Positions 44,647 through 54,069 of a stretch of DNA of 64,000 nucleotides are shown piece by piece. Position numbers and translations under genes: made by a program. The stretch's first letter is position 1. Every line of letters starts with the position of its first letter. The notes under the pieces are model-generated. The model searched no databases. It was not told where the DNA came from and saw only the letters and a program-made list of their open reading frames with translations. Source of the DNA: Pirellulaceae bacterium (GTDB taxonomy: Bacteria; Planctomycetota; Planctomycetia; Pirellulales; Pirellulaceae). Location of the stretch: positions 434,001-498,000 of the forward strand of contig JAGYIQ010000005.1 in the NCBI GenBank assembly GCA_018402565.1, in the 5' to 3' direction.

Positions 44647-45964
44647 GCGGAACGGGCAAATCCGCCGCCGGCACCGCGATGGCCTTGTCGGCAATGTCCT
44701 TGCGACACCAGGCCCCGGTCCAGCGAATGCAGCGGACTGCCTCGTACGCCCGCTGCTTGGCCTGCGCGATGTTGTCGCCGAGGGCCGTCACACCCAGCAC
44801 GCGACCGCCGTTGGTGACCACGCGGCCTTCGGCATCTCGCTGGGTGCCGGCATGAAAGACTTTGACGTCGGGCAACTGAGCGGCCGCTTCCAGTCCGGAG
44901 ATGACATGGCCGGTCTTGTAGGGGCCGGGGTAACCTTCGCTGGCCATCACCACGCAGACAGCGGGCCGCGGATCCCAGGTCGGTGGGTCCAACTGCCCCA
45001 GTCGGCCCTCGGCCGTCGCCAATAGGATCTCCAGCAAATCGCTCTGCAGTCGCATCAGTACGGGCTGGCACTCGGGATCGCCGAACCGCACATTAAATTC
45101 AATGACCTTGGGGCCCTTGGCACACAGCATCAAGCCAGCGTAGAGCACTCCGGAGAACGGGGCGTTCTGTCGCTTGAGGGTGTGGACGGTCGGGACCAAT
45201 ACTTCCGCCACGATCCGATCCAGCATGGAGGGGTCGATATCCACGCTGGGGCAATAGGCTCCCATGCCGCCGGTATTTGGTCCCAGATCGTTGTCGTAGG
45301 CGGCCTTGTGATCTTGCGCGGGAGGCAAGGGCAAAATCGCTTTGCCATCGGTAATGGCCAGGACGCTGGCCTCGACGCCGACCAGCTTCTCTTCCAACAA
45401 AAACGAGTCGCCCGCATCGCCCAGTTCGCGGTCGATCGCGATGGCCGTGATGGCGCGTTCTACTTCGGCCAGATCATCGCAGACAATCACCCCTTTACCG
45501 GCCGCTAAGCCGTCGGCCTTGACGACCAACGGCACTTCGTTCGGCTTGTCCGCGTGCAACAGCCGGAGGTCCTCGATGGCCTGTTCGGCCGAGGTAAACC
45601 ACCAGTGCCGCGCGGTATCGACGTTGCCCAGACGCAAGATTTTTTTGCAAAACGACTTGCTACCCTCCAATTGGGCCGCCTCTTGGGACGGGCCAAAGAC
45701 CAGCAAGCCGGCCTTGCGAAAGGCATCAGCCGCGCCTTGGCACAGGGGCACCTCAGGGCCGATTACAACCAGCCCCACGTCTTGATCACGAGCAAACTTG
45801 ATCAAGGCCGGGAAGTCGGTGGCCGCCAGAGGCACGTTTTCCGCATCGATGGCCGTGCCCGCGTTGCCGGGGGCTACGAATACCCGCCCGGCCCGTGGAC
45901 TCTGCTTCAGTTTCCATGCCAGAGCGTGCTCCCGACCACCATTGCCAAGTACCAAGACATTCAT
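44627..45964 (-). CDS. purD: phosphoribosylamine--glycine ligase
   Basis: A 445-residue ATP-grasp enzyme with all parts: [75 protein letters not shown] and [16 protein letters not shown]. It joins glycine to phosphoribosylamine in step two of purine synthesis. A TTG four codons upstream is an alternative start; ATG 45964 gives the usual N-terminus. The stop is in the end of the EboD-like gene on the other strand. The M28 peptidase gene ends 13 bp upstream on the same strand. Confidence 0.95.
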   Translation of the reverse strand: MNVLVLGNGGREHALAWKLKQSPRAGRVFVAPGNAGTAIDAENVPLAATDFPALIKFARDQDVGLVVIGPEVPLCQGAADAFRKAGLLVFGPSQEAAQLEGSKSFCKKILRLGNVDTARHWWFTSAEQAIEDLRLLHADKPNEVPLVVKADGLAAGKGVIVCDDLAEVERAITAIAIDRELGDAGDSFLLEEKLVGVEASVLAITDGKAILPLPPAQDHKAAYDNDLGPNTGGMGAYCPSVDIDPSMLDRIVAEVLVPTVHTLKRQNAPFSGVLYAGLMLCAKGPKVIEFNVRFGDPECQPVLMRLQSDLLEILLATAEGRLGQLDPPTWDPRPAVCVVMASEGYPGPYKTGHVISGLEAAAQLPDVKVFHAGTQRDAEGRVVTNGGRVLGVTALGDNIAQAKQRAYEAVRCIRWTGAWCRKDIADKAIAVPAADLPVPLNAITL

Positions 45965-45977
45965 GCGTGCGTTCAAC

Positions 45978-47933
45978 CTAACTGTTGTCTCGTTGTCGTC
46001 GTCGTCCGCCCTGCCCCAAGATCACCTCGAGGGACTCTTCTTGTCCGTCGCGGATGATCTTGATCGTGACCTTGTCCGCCGGCTGCTTGTCGCTGAGGAA
46101 GGCGGTCATGTCCTCGCGGGAGCGGATTGACTTGTCGTCCATCTGAGCGATGATGTCGCCCGGCTTGAGCCCAGCTCGGGCCGCTGGCGAATCCTCCGTC
46201 ACTTCGCGGATCGTCAAACCCTGCTCGGTAATGTTCTCGAAGTCCATCTGTGCGCCCAAGTAAGCCGGGCGGCTGCGACGCGCCCCACCCGTGGCTTGGA
46301 ACTCGATCTTCTCGGTGAGCAACAGCTGATCAATGAACTTCTCGGTGTAGTCGATGACGCGGACAGCACCCGCCATGTCGATCGATTCGGTGGTGTCGTC
46401 CGGCGTGTGATACGTCGGTGTCAAACCGGTATGGAAGAACACCGCCGGAACGCCCTTCTGCTGGAATGGCAGGTGGTCACTGCCCGCAAAGCCAGCTGCG
46501 ATTTTGTCCAGCTGCAGTTGAGCATCGGTGTTGGCCTGCTCCGCGACGGGATCGAACACGCTGCTGGTGCCCGTGCCGTAGATCGTCAATTTATCGTTAC
46601 GCAACCAGCCAATCATGTCGAAATTGATCATCGCCACGGTCGTGGCCAAGGGGTACAGCGGGTTCTCGACATAGTGGTACGCACCCAAGAGCCCTCGCTC
46701 CTCGGCGCTGAAGGCGATGAACACCAAGCGACGGGCCGGCTTGCGATCGGCCTGGGCATAACGACGGGCCAACTCCATCACAGCAGCCGTTCCAGTGGCG
46801 TTGTCGTCCGCCCCGTTGTGGACCTCACCGAAGCGACCGGGGGCGCGGGAGCCAAAGCTGCCAATGCCGATGTGATCGTAGTGACCGCCGATCACGATCG
46901 TCTCGTTGGCCAAGGGGCCTTCGCCTTCGATCACGCCGACAATGTTGTAGCCCCAACCCTTTTGGTCCTCGAACGAGGCCGAGTACTTGGCCGATACGCC
47001 GGTCATCGCTTGCGACAACGGGGCAGCCGAGCTATCAATGGCCTTGGAGGCCGCCATCAAGTCGCTGATCGGCTGGCCATCCGCATCTTTCAGCGGGAAA
47101 GCCGCCAGCAACTGGTTGCAGGCCGCTTGGGAAATCAACACAAATGGCAAGCCCAGCTCGCGATCACCGAACGCCGCTGAATTCTCCAGCGTCGACTCCT
47201 CGCCGCTGGTCGCCGTGCGGATGTCGTTGACGAACACGATCCCGACCGCGCCTCGCTCTTGGGCCGCGGCCACTTTGCTGCGAATGTAAGCCTGCTCGAC
47301 CACGTCACTGCCGCTGTAAGGAGAATCCTCCACTTCGAACATCGGTTGGCGGCGGAGCATCAGGACCACTTTGCCGCTGACATCCACGCCTTCGTATTCG
47401 CGAAAGTTGTTCTCCGGATCATCGATACCGTAGCCGACAAACACCAGCTCGCCCGCGACCGTCCCCGAACCGCCGACCAGTTGCGGCTTGTAGTGCTTGT
47501 CCAGTTCCATGGTCAGCTGGGTCTCGGGGTTCCAAAACCCTAGATAGGCCGTGGCCGAGTTGAGGCTGCGGCCCATCTCGATCTGGAACGGCTGGCGGAA
47601 GGAGCCATCGGCCAGGGCCGACTTGATGCCGTACTTCTGGAAGTCCTCAATAATGAATTGTGCGGTCAGCTCGGCTCCGGGCGAAAAAGTATCGCGCCCG
47701 CCCAACTCGTCGCTGGCCATGTAGGTAACGTCGCGAGTGAAACGCTCCAGAGCGGTGGTCGGTTCGGCTGGCGGCGTGACCACGGTCACCGACTCATCGG
47801 CGCGTGGGGTCCGCCCCGAATCCTCTCGGGCCAGCAGCGACCCGGCCGAACCGAGGACAGCCAGCAGCAGGAGACTCAAAAACAGTGTCAGTCCAGAAAG
47901 ACGAGCGGGCAGACGACAAGCCGAATTCAACAT
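45978..47933 (-). CDS. secreted M28 aminopeptidase with PA and PDZ domains
   Basis: A 651-residue protein with a signal peptide (about 12-36). Residues about 155-310 contain a PA-type insert (VAAAQERGAVGIVFVNDI). The M28 catalytic part holds GGHYDHIG (His351), GADDNATGT (Asp376/377), SAEERGLLG (Glu411/412), NFDMIG (Asp439) and HTPDD (His509). A PDZ domain (about 555-640, YLGAQMDFENITEQGLTIRE) closes the protein. It probably frees amino acids from peptides outside the cytoplasm. It reads in the same direction as purD with a 13 bp gap. Confidence 0.9.
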   Translation of the reverse strand: MLNSACRLPARLSGLTLFLSLLLLAVLGSAGSLLAREDSGRTPRADESVTVVTPPAEPTTALERFTRDVTYMASDELGGRDTFSPGAELTAQFIIEDFQKYGIKSALADGSFRQPFQIEMGRSLNSATAYLGFWNPETQLTMELDKHYKPQLVGGSGTVAGELVFVGYGIDDPENNFREYEGVDVSGKVVLMLRRQPMFEVEDSPYSGSDVVEQAYIRSKVAAAQERGAVGIVFVNDIRTATSGEESTLENSAAFGDRELGLPFVLISQAACNQLLAAFPLKDADGQPISDLMAASKAIDSSAAPLSQAMTGVSAKYSASFEDQKGWGYNIVGVIEGEGPLANETIVIGGHYDHIGIGSFGSRAPGRFGEVHNGADDNATGTAAVMELARRYAQADRKPARRLVFIAFSAEERGLLGAYHYVENPLYPLATTVAMINFDMIGWLRNDKLTIYGTGTSSVFDPVAEQANTDAQLQLDKIAAGFAGSDHLPFQQKGVPAVFFHTGLTPTYHTPDDTTESIDMAGAVRVIDYTEKFIDQLLLTEKIEFQATGGARRSRPAYLGAQMDFENITEQGLTIREVTEDSPAARAGLKPGDIIAQMDDKSIRSREDMTAFLSDKQPADKVTIKIIRDGQEESLEVILGQGGRRRQRDNS

Positions 47934-48099
47934 GGCGTATGATTCCTGTGAGCAAGGTCAACGAGGCCCGCCGAATCGGCTGAGCCGAAACCGCTCGAGC
48001 GAAACCCGCCCGAGCGAGACACCGGGCCCCCCTACACGGCTTGGAGCCGACCGGCGACCCTATCTTACGCAGATTCCGTCCGGTTGCCAGTCGGCAAAT

Positions 48100-48447
48100 T
48101 CAACTTTCAGCATCGCCGTCCGTCGCCAAGAAGATCTCCAAGGCCTGTTGCCCGGTCATTCCTGGCAAGATCCCCAGTTCGCGGGCCGCTTGGCTGGCGT
48201 CGGCCACGCGGGCCCCCAGCAGATCCTCGGGCTGACGGAGCGGATGCTCGGGGGTACCCCGGCAAATGGCGACCGCCATCGAAAATTGCGTGGCGATCTG
48301 GCAATCGTAAATCCCGCAGCCCAGCAGGCCACGACCGGTATGAATCACGCAGTACTGGCCACCCGGCCATTGGTAGCTGCAGCCCAGGACCTCGCCGGCG
48401 GGCAACGCCAGCACCTGCTGCCGGGCTTGAAGACGATGGATACCCAT
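48100..48447 (-). CDS. DUF1805 family protein
   Basis: A 115-residue protein. The run GQYCVIHTGRGLLGCGIYDC, followed by IATQFSMAVAICRG and a final LGILPGMTGQQALEIF, matches the DUF1805 (YunC-like) family, in which a central GxxxCG is conserved. Its function is unknown. ATG 48447 lies 5 bp after the stop of the fur-like gene, so the two are co-transcribed and probably translationally coupled; no separate ribosome site is seen. Six Cys or so in a small protein suggest metal or redox chemistry, which fits a Fur neighbour, but this is inference. Confidence 0.72.
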   Translation of the reverse strand: MGIHRLQARQQVLALPAGEVLGCSYQWPGGQYCVIHTGRGLLGCGIYDCQIATQFSMAVAICRGTPEHPLRQPEDLLGARVADASQAARELGILPGMTGQQALEIFLATDGDAES

Positions 48448-48452
48448 AGGTA

Positions 48453-48959
48453 CTAGATACGATCCAGCCGCCGCCGCGAACGGCGTTTGGCTCGAAAGCA
48501 CTCCTCGCAGACACCGTCCACGATCAAGGTGTGATCCTTGACGCGAAACCCGTGCCGCTCGGCGACCTCGCGGAGGATCTGCTCCAACCCGTCGGCTTGG
48601 AACTCGATCAAGCGGTCGCAGTCGCTGCAGTGCAGATGGTCGTGTTCGGGATAACCGTAGTCAAATTCGTACACGCCCCGCCCGTCGACCTCGAACTTCT
48701 TCAGCAAACCCGCGTCGACGAATTCCCCCAAGGTGCGATAGACCGTCGGGCGACTGACGTAATCGGCATCGCCCCGTCGCGGCAGCTTTTCAATCAGCTG
48801 ATCGGCGTCAAAGTGGTCGTGCTGGGCAAACACCTGCTCCAACAGCACCTGCCGCTGGCGGGTACTGCGCATGCCTCGGCTCTGTAAATATTCGTGGAAA
48901 CGCTCTTCCGGCGAGGCAGCCGTCTTGTAGCGTTCCAACGTGGTTTCGTCTCGGTCCAT
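48453..48959 (-). CDS. Fur family transcriptional regulator
   Basis: A 168-residue protein. The winged helix has MRSTRQRQVLLEQVFAQHDH, RPTVYRTLGEFVDAGLL and FEVDGRGVYEF. The metal-binding part has HDHLHCSDCDRLIEF (Cys111, Cys114) and a second CEEC pair (Cys151, Cys154), which together form the structural zinc site of Fur/Zur/PerR proteins. The C-terminus is a basic RAKRRSRRRLDRI tail. Whether it senses iron, zinc, manganese or peroxide cannot be decided. The start ATG 48959 begins the conserved part; the frame is open to 49070. It precedes the DUF1805 gene. Confidence 0.9.
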   Translation of the reverse strand: MDRDETTLERYKTAASPEERFHEYLQSRGMRSTRQRQVLLEQVFAQHDHFDADQLIEKLPRRGDADYVSRPTVYRTLGEFVDAGLLKKFEVDGRGVYEFDYGYPEHDHLHCSDCDRLIEFQADGLEQILREVAERHGFRVKDHTLIVDGVCEECFRAKRRSRRRLDRI

Positions 48960-49192
48960 AGCACTCGACAATAGTCCAAAAGTCCGCGGCTGACAACTGG
49001 CAACGCCCGGCCGGGGCCCCTCACGAGCCGCAAGGCCGGCAAAACCGGCCCGTTTTGACACAGCGGCCACAGATTTTCCGGCTTTCCAGACCGCCCGATC
49101 TTCGCCCCTATCCTAACTTGTTCGCGGAGCCCGACGCTGGCAGGCGAAATGGCCCGAGCTCCTCATTTACACCAAGCTCAAGGAGAAGCCCC

Positions 49193-49777
49193 ATGTTATT
49201 TGCCGAATGGACCATGACTAGCCTCAGCGAAAACGGCGTATTTTGGTTCGTTAGCCTGTTTTGCGTCGTCGCGGCCTACATCGACGGGACGCAGCTGAAG
49301 GTCCCCAACGCCATCACCTTCCCTATGATCATCGCCGGCTGGATGTACAGCAGCGTCGCCTACGGCATGGCCGGGGACGGCTGGTACATGGGCCTGCTGT
49401 GGAGCATCGGCGGTACCGCCGTGGGATTGGCCTGCTTGTACCCCTTCTACGCCATCGGCGGGATGGGCGGCGGTGATGTGAAAATGCTAGCAGCCGTGGG
49501 TGCTTGGGTTCACTCCTCGATCACGATTTCGGCCTTTTTCCTGTCGGCCTTTATCGGCGGCTTGATGGCGGTGTTGATGATCGTCTTCAGCAAGTCGGCA
49601 ACCAAGCACTACTACCAGTTCTTCGGGATCCTGAACGAGATCGTGGCGGTCAAGGATCCGGAAAAACTGTCAGAGATGGCAGCGGCTCGCAAGCACACCA
49701 TGCATTTGCTGCCTTACGGCATCCCGATCGCGATCGGCACGATCCTGCACTTCGCCTGGATTGGCCGCTTGTTCTAG
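49193..49777 (+). CDS. cpaA: A24 prepilin peptidase (CpaA/TadV-like)
   Basis: A 194-residue membrane protein with about six helices. The two aspartates of the A24 active site are Asp31 (YIDGTQLKVPN) and Asp95 (GMGGGDVKML). It lacks the N-methylating Cys domain of PilD, as expected for Tad-type peptidases that cut Flp pilin precursors. AAGGAGA lies 7 nt before ATG 49193. It is the first gene of the Tad locus; cpaB follows after 138 bp. No pilin gene was found nearby. Confidence 0.88.
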   Translation: MLFAEWTMTSLSENGVFWFVSLFCVVAAYIDGTQLKVPNAITFPMIIAGWMYSSVAYGMAGDGWYMGLLWSIGGTAVGLACLYPFYAIGGMGGGDVKMLAAVGAWVHSSITISAFFLSAFIGGLMAVLMIVFSKSATKHYYQFFGILNEIVAVKDPEKLSEMAAARKHTMHLLPYGIPIAIGTILHFAWIGRLF

Positions 49778-49915
49778 TCATCTCGTTTTAGTCGGTTGGC
49801 TCCTGCTGTGTGTATTGTAGGGGCCATCCGACCGTTTTTGAAATCTCGCCCGGTATAATTCCGAAACCTATTTGGACTGCTAAGCAGCGCGAAACCGTCC
49901 CAAGGAAATTTCCTC

Positions 49916-50827
49916 ATGAAACCGAAGTCCATCATCCTGCTTGGCGTCTCTGGTATGTTCGGCTTGGTGGCCGCCGCCCTCTTCACGAGTGCGTTGGGGC
50001 AACCGGCCGGTACGGTTCCGACCAAAGCGGTTCTGGTGCTGATGCAGGACGTGGAGATTGGCGCCCTGTTGTCCGAAGAGAACTGCAAGTTGGAGCAATG
50101 GCCGGAGAACATCATTCCGGAAGGGATCGTGGGCTCGTTCGAGCAAGTCGTTGAAAAGCGTATCAACACGCGACTGACGGCAGGTACTCCCATCTTTGAA
50201 CGCGATTTGCTGGACAAGTACGCCACTTCGCTGGTGCCGGTCCCCAAGGGCAAGAAGGTGGTGGGTCTGAAAGTTCCCTCGGAGGATCACATTGCCGGCC
50301 TGTTGCAACCCGGGCACACCGTGGACGTGATCGGGGTATTCGAACGCGAAGATCGTTCGGTCTCCAACACGTTTTTGCGTGGCATCAAGGTGTTTTCCGT
50401 CAGCAACAAGGTGGCGTTGGAGAACGAATCGTCGGGTAAGAGCAATGAGGACGACACGACTGTGGGTCTGGTCGTCTCCGAGCGTCAGTCGGAGATGCTG
50501 TCGTTGGTCAAGGCCGTCGCCAATGTCAAATTGGCCATCCGAGGCGTCGACGACACGGAGTTTGAGGGGACCGATTTGGAGTCTCAGGAGGGCATGATCT
50601 CCCTGCGAGCCCTGATGGGCGTCACGACCTCGCCCACTCGCGACCCATTGACTCTGGGCTTGCCGAAACCGGCTGAGAAGAATGATGGCCCGTTTCGTAT
50701 GCAATTGTTCCGCGGCGACTTCCTGTACGAGTATGAAATGGAAGACGGCCAATTCCCGGTGCTGAAAAAGAGCCCACCGGCCCCAGAGCCGGGTTCGGAA
50801 GAGGCTCTGGGCGAAGAGAAGCCTTAA
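49916..50827 (+). CDS. cpaB: Flp pilus assembly protein CpaB
   Basis: A 303-residue protein with an N-terminal membrane anchor (about 6-28). It has the SAF domain (VLVLMQDVEIGALLSEENC and RINTRLTAGTPIFERDLL) and the RcpC/CpaB domain (VGLKVPSEDHIAGLLQPGHT then VDVIG). The last about 80 residues are less conserved and acidic. CpaB binds in the periplasm to the CpaC secretin. AAGGAAA precedes the ATG. The secretin gene begins 258 bp later; in between is a non-coding stretch with no recognised signal. Confidence 0.9.
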   Translation: MKPKSIILLGVSGMFGLVAAALFTSALGQPAGTVPTKAVLVLMQDVEIGALLSEENCKLEQWPENIIPEGIVGSFEQVVEKRINTRLTAGTPIFERDLLDKYATSLVPVPKGKKVVGLKVPSEDHIAGLLQPGHTVDVIGVFEREDRSVSNTFLRGIKVFSVSNKVALENESSGKSNEDDTTVGLVVSERQSEMLSLVKAVANVKLAIRGVDDTEFEGTDLESQEGMISLRALMGVTTSPTRDPLTLGLPKPAEKNDGPFRMQLFRGDFLYEYEMEDGQFPVLKKSPPAPEPGSEEALGEEKP

Positions 50828-51085
50828 TAAACGCCACGGTCGGCTCATCGCTGCACTTCAAGCCTTGCCGTGGGCGGGTAGCGGCCCAGCCGCAGTGGAA
50901 AGCTAGGGCATTTACGCCGGCCAGCTAAAGAGAACCTGCTGGGCAAAGTTTGCGCGAGATACCGAAAACGCTCATCGAAGCATTTGTAATCGTTCGATAG
51001 AACTTCCTGAAGGCACGGGATCGCCGGATCGTTCCGGCTATTCCGGTCTGACTGCCACATGACTTGCAGGACCAAGGAAGTTTTG

Positions 51086-52723
51086 ATGACGCGCACTTTT
51101 CTTTTGCGATTACGCCCGTGGGCTGTGGCGGCGGGCTGCCTGATCGGTTCGCTGAATTGCTGGGCTCACGCCCAGCTAGAACCAGCCCCTTCTAATCGCA
51201 ACTTGGGTCCAGGCGAGGTCAAAGTTTCGAGCGAGTTTGAATCGATCGAAGTGGTGATCGGGTCTTCGCGTTTGATTACGATGCCGTTCAGCATTCCGCG
51301 AGTTGTGATCGAGGACCCATCGATCTTGAGTGCCACTCCGCTGGCCAAGGATCAGATCTTGATCCGCGCTTTGGCGACCGGTGTGACCAGCGTCGGGATC
51401 ATCGATGAAAATGACCGCAGCTACACGGTCGAAGTCAACGTGGTGAGCGACGTGCGTCAGTTGCAGGCGATCATCAACCACACCTTTCCTACAGCCAACA
51501 TTACGGTGCGACCCTTGAAGGAGTCGATCGTGTTGGTGGGTACCGTGCCGAACCCGGAGATGGCGGCGCAGGTCGTCGACGTGGCCTCGCAGTTCTCCGA
51601 ACGAGTCTTCCAGAACTTGCAGGTCTCGGGGGCCCAAAACATTTCGTTGACCATGAAGATCTACGAGGTGTCGCGGACCAAACTGCGCCGCATCGGGTCG
51701 GACTGGCAATTCGCCAACAATCGTTTTGCGGTGATTCAGGGCGCCGGAGACCTGATCGACTTGGCTGCCAACCAAGCCTTGGCAAACAATCCAGCCTCCC
51801 CGGTAACTCCGACCATGCGGAGCACGGACGGTCAGATTGTGGCCACAGGCGACACGATCCGCACCAATATTTTGCGGGGCAGCAGCCAATTGACCACGGC
51901 GATCGAGTTTTTGGAACAGCACGACGTCGCTCGTTTGATCGACGAGCCGACGCTGGTGACGCTCAATGGTCGCCCGGCCGAATTCTTGTCGGGTGGTGAA
52001 GTCCCGATTCTGGTCAACGCCGGTTTGGGCGTTGCCTCGATCGAATTTCGTCCTTTTGGAACCAAAGTTGACTTTCTGCCAATCGTCTTGGGCGAAGGCC
52101 GCTTGAAGATTGACTTGCGATACGAGGTTTCGCAGTTGGCACCGGGTTTGTCGGGGGATACCGATACACCGGGTTTCACGGTCAGCCGGACGAATGTGGG
52201 CGCCGAAATCACGGCGGGGCACACGTTGGCTATCGCCGGCGTGGTCAAAGAGCAAAGCAAGACCGTCAAGCGGGGCCTGCCCGGTCTGATGCACGCTCCT
52301 TGGATCGGTGCCGCCTTCTCCAAAAACAACGATCAAGTGACCGAGGTCGAGATGTTGGTGATTGCCACGCCACAGTTCATCGGCGAGGTCGATCCGTCGA
52401 TGTTGCCCGGCTTTGGACCCGCCGAGAACTCCGAGAGTCCGCTGAACATGGAGTTCTATGGCCGCGGTTATGTCGAGGTCCCACGCTGCGACCCGCCTGT
52501 GAACCAGGCCGGCTACGGCGGACAGGGCTATCCTGGCGTGACACCGGCTCAATACCAAGGGGCACCGTCCCAATATCAAGGGGCACCCGTGGCCCCGATG
52601 GCGCCGCCTGCCATGCCTCCGGCGACCTCCCCCACGGTGGGTCGTGGCATCATCGAGCCGACCATGGCTCCACGAGCCCCACAGGCTAACAACCTGCCGT
52701 TCGGTGCCGGGCCGCGTCGCTAG
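51086..52723 (+). CDS. cpaC: Tad pilus outer-membrane secretin CpaC
   Basis: A 545-residue protein with a signal peptide (about 1-31, …AHAQ). An N-terminal pilus-associated domain (ESIEVVIGSSRLITMPFSIP) and a BON-like segment (ESIVLVGTVPNPEMAAQVVD) are followed by the secretin domain: SGAQNISLTMKIYEVSR, LEQHDVARLIDEPTLVTLNG, SGGEVPI, VDFLPIVLGEGRLKIDLRYE and GLMHAPWIGAAFSKN. The tail (about 460-545) is Pro/Gln/Gly rich with two YQGAP repeats. It forms the pilus channel. The AAGGAAG site is 6 nt before ATG 51086. Confidence 0.92.
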   Translation: MTRTFLLRLRPWAVAAGCLIGSLNCWAHAQLEPAPSNRNLGPGEVKVSSEFESIEVVIGSSRLITMPFSIPRVVIEDPSILSATPLAKDQILIRALATGVTSVGIIDENDRSYTVEVNVVSDVRQLQAIINHTFPTANITVRPLKESIVLVGTVPNPEMAAQVVDVASQFSERVFQNLQVSGAQNISLTMKIYEVSRTKLRRIGSDWQFANNRFAVIQGAGDLIDLAANQALANNPASPVTPTMRSTDGQIVATGDTIRTNILRGSSQLTTAIEFLEQHDVARLIDEPTLVTLNGRPAEFLSGGEVPILVNAGLGVASIEFRPFGTKVDFLPIVLGEGRLKIDLRYEVSQLAPGLSGDTDTPGFTVSRTNVGAEITAGHTLAIAGVVKEQSKTVKRGLPGLMHAPWIGAAFSKNNDQVTEVEMLVIATPQFIGEVDPSMLPGFGPAENSESPLNMEFYGRGYVEVPRCDPPVNQAGYGGQGYPGVTPAQYQGAPSQYQGAPVAPMAPPAMPPATSPTVGRGIIEPTMAPRAPQANNLPFGAGPRR

Positions 52724-52801
52724 TCACCGATCGCACGCCTGCCGCGACGTTCGCTTCCCTCCCCAGACATCCCAGTCGTCCATAGCCAGCACGAGAGTCC
52801 C

Positions 52802-54013
52802 ATGAGCAGCCATTTCAAGTTCATCCTGTGCGAACCCAAGAAACCCGTCCGTGAATCTTTGAGCAAGATGCTCAATTCGATGGGCGATCTGTTCTTGGAG
52901 TCCGAGTGCTCGTCCTACTTGGCCTTGGACGAAGCCTTGCAAGCTTCGATACCGGATTTGGTGGTGATCGGGATCGACGAGGACTTGCCTCAGGCGTTGG
53001 CCATGATCCGCAAGATCCGCGCCCAGACACCTTCGGTCGCGGTGATGGCTGTCAGTAGCCGCAACGACGGCCAGACCATCTTGGACACGATGCGGGCCGG
53101 TGCCAAAGAGTTCTTGACGTCGCCAGTGGAAATGTCGGACTTGGCCCAGGCCATTCCTCGGCTGTGCGATGGCAGAACCAAGACCAGTGGACCGGCGACT
53201 TCCAGTGGCGTGATTGCCGTGGCTGGCGTGACCGGCGGTGTGGGTGCCACCAGCTTAGCGGTCAACATCGCGGCACACTTGGCACAGACGCCCAGCCACA
53301 GCGTGGCCTTGGTCGACTTGGACCTGAGCGTTGGGGATGCCGACATTTTCTTGGACTGTATTCCTGAATACACGCTGATCGATGTGGCCAGCAACGTCAG
53401 TCGCTTGGACTTGTCGCTGTTGAAAAAGTCCATGACTCGCCACGAATCCGGCGTCTACCTGCTGCCGCGGCCTGTCTCGTTGTTGGATAACGAAATCATC
53501 ACACCCGACAACATCGGCCGCGTATTGAGCGTCCTCCGTTCCGCTTTCACTCACTTGGTCATCGACACCTCCAAGAGTTACTCACCGGTGGACTTGGTGG
53601 CCTTGAACTTTGCCGATCACATTGTCCTGGTCACACAGTTGGATCTGCCCTGCCTGCGGAACGTGGTGCGTTTGCTGATGTCCTTCGACGAGTACCACGG
53701 CCTGAAGGAAAAGGTCAAGATCGTCGTCAACCGCTCGAACCTGCAATCGAACCAGATCAGTATCAAGAAGGCGGAAGAGACGATCGGCCAAGAATGTTAC
53801 TGGCAAATCCCCAACGAATACGCCACCATGGCCGCCGTACGCAACAACGGCGTGCCCTTGGTCATGCAGGCTCCCCTGGCCAACATCACCCAATCGGTCA
53901 TCGGCCTGACGAACTCACTCTTCCACGTGACGGGACCGGAGAACGTGGTCGAGGTCGCCGCCGCCGGCGGCGGAGCCAGAAAGCAATGGCTGGGGTTCCT
54001 GTCGCGAAAATAG
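52802..54013 (+). CDS. cpaE: CpaE/TadZ-like pilus localisation ATPase
   Basis: A 403-residue protein. The first about 120 residues form a receiver-like domain, and residues about 135-395 a ParA/MinD-like ATPase. The P-loop is AGVTGGVGATSLAVN (142 on): both the signature Lys and the Walker Lys are missing, with Ala at the latter, as in many TadZ proteins. ALVDLDLSVGDADIFLD and HLVIDTSKSYSPVDL follow. It positions the Tad machine at the cell pole in other bacteria. The gene ends the pilus locus: no cpaF/tadA ATPase, tadB or tadC follows. Confidence 0.9.
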   Translation: MSSHFKFILCEPKKPVRESLSKMLNSMGDLFLESECSSYLALDEALQASIPDLVVIGIDEDLPQALAMIRKIRAQTPSVAVMAVSSRNDGQTILDTMRAGAKEFLTSPVEMSDLAQAIPRLCDGRTKTSGPATSSGVIAVAGVTGGVGATSLAVNIAAHLAQTPSHSVALVDLDLSVGDADIFLDCIPEYTLIDVASNVSRLDLSLLKKSMTRHESGVYLLPRPVSLLDNEIITPDNIGRVLSVLRSAFTHLVIDTSKSYSPVDLVALNFADHIVLVTQLDLPCLRNVVRLLMSFDEYHGLKEKVKIVVNRSNLQSNQISIKKAEETIGQECYWQIPNEYATMAAVRNNGVPLVMQAPLANITQSVIGLTNSLFHVTGPENVVEVAAAGGGARKQWLGFLSRK

Positions 54014-54069
54014 CGGTTTGCCGCGTTCGCTCGGCTCGCCAAGACTGGCACCGCAGCTAGAATGGGGGG

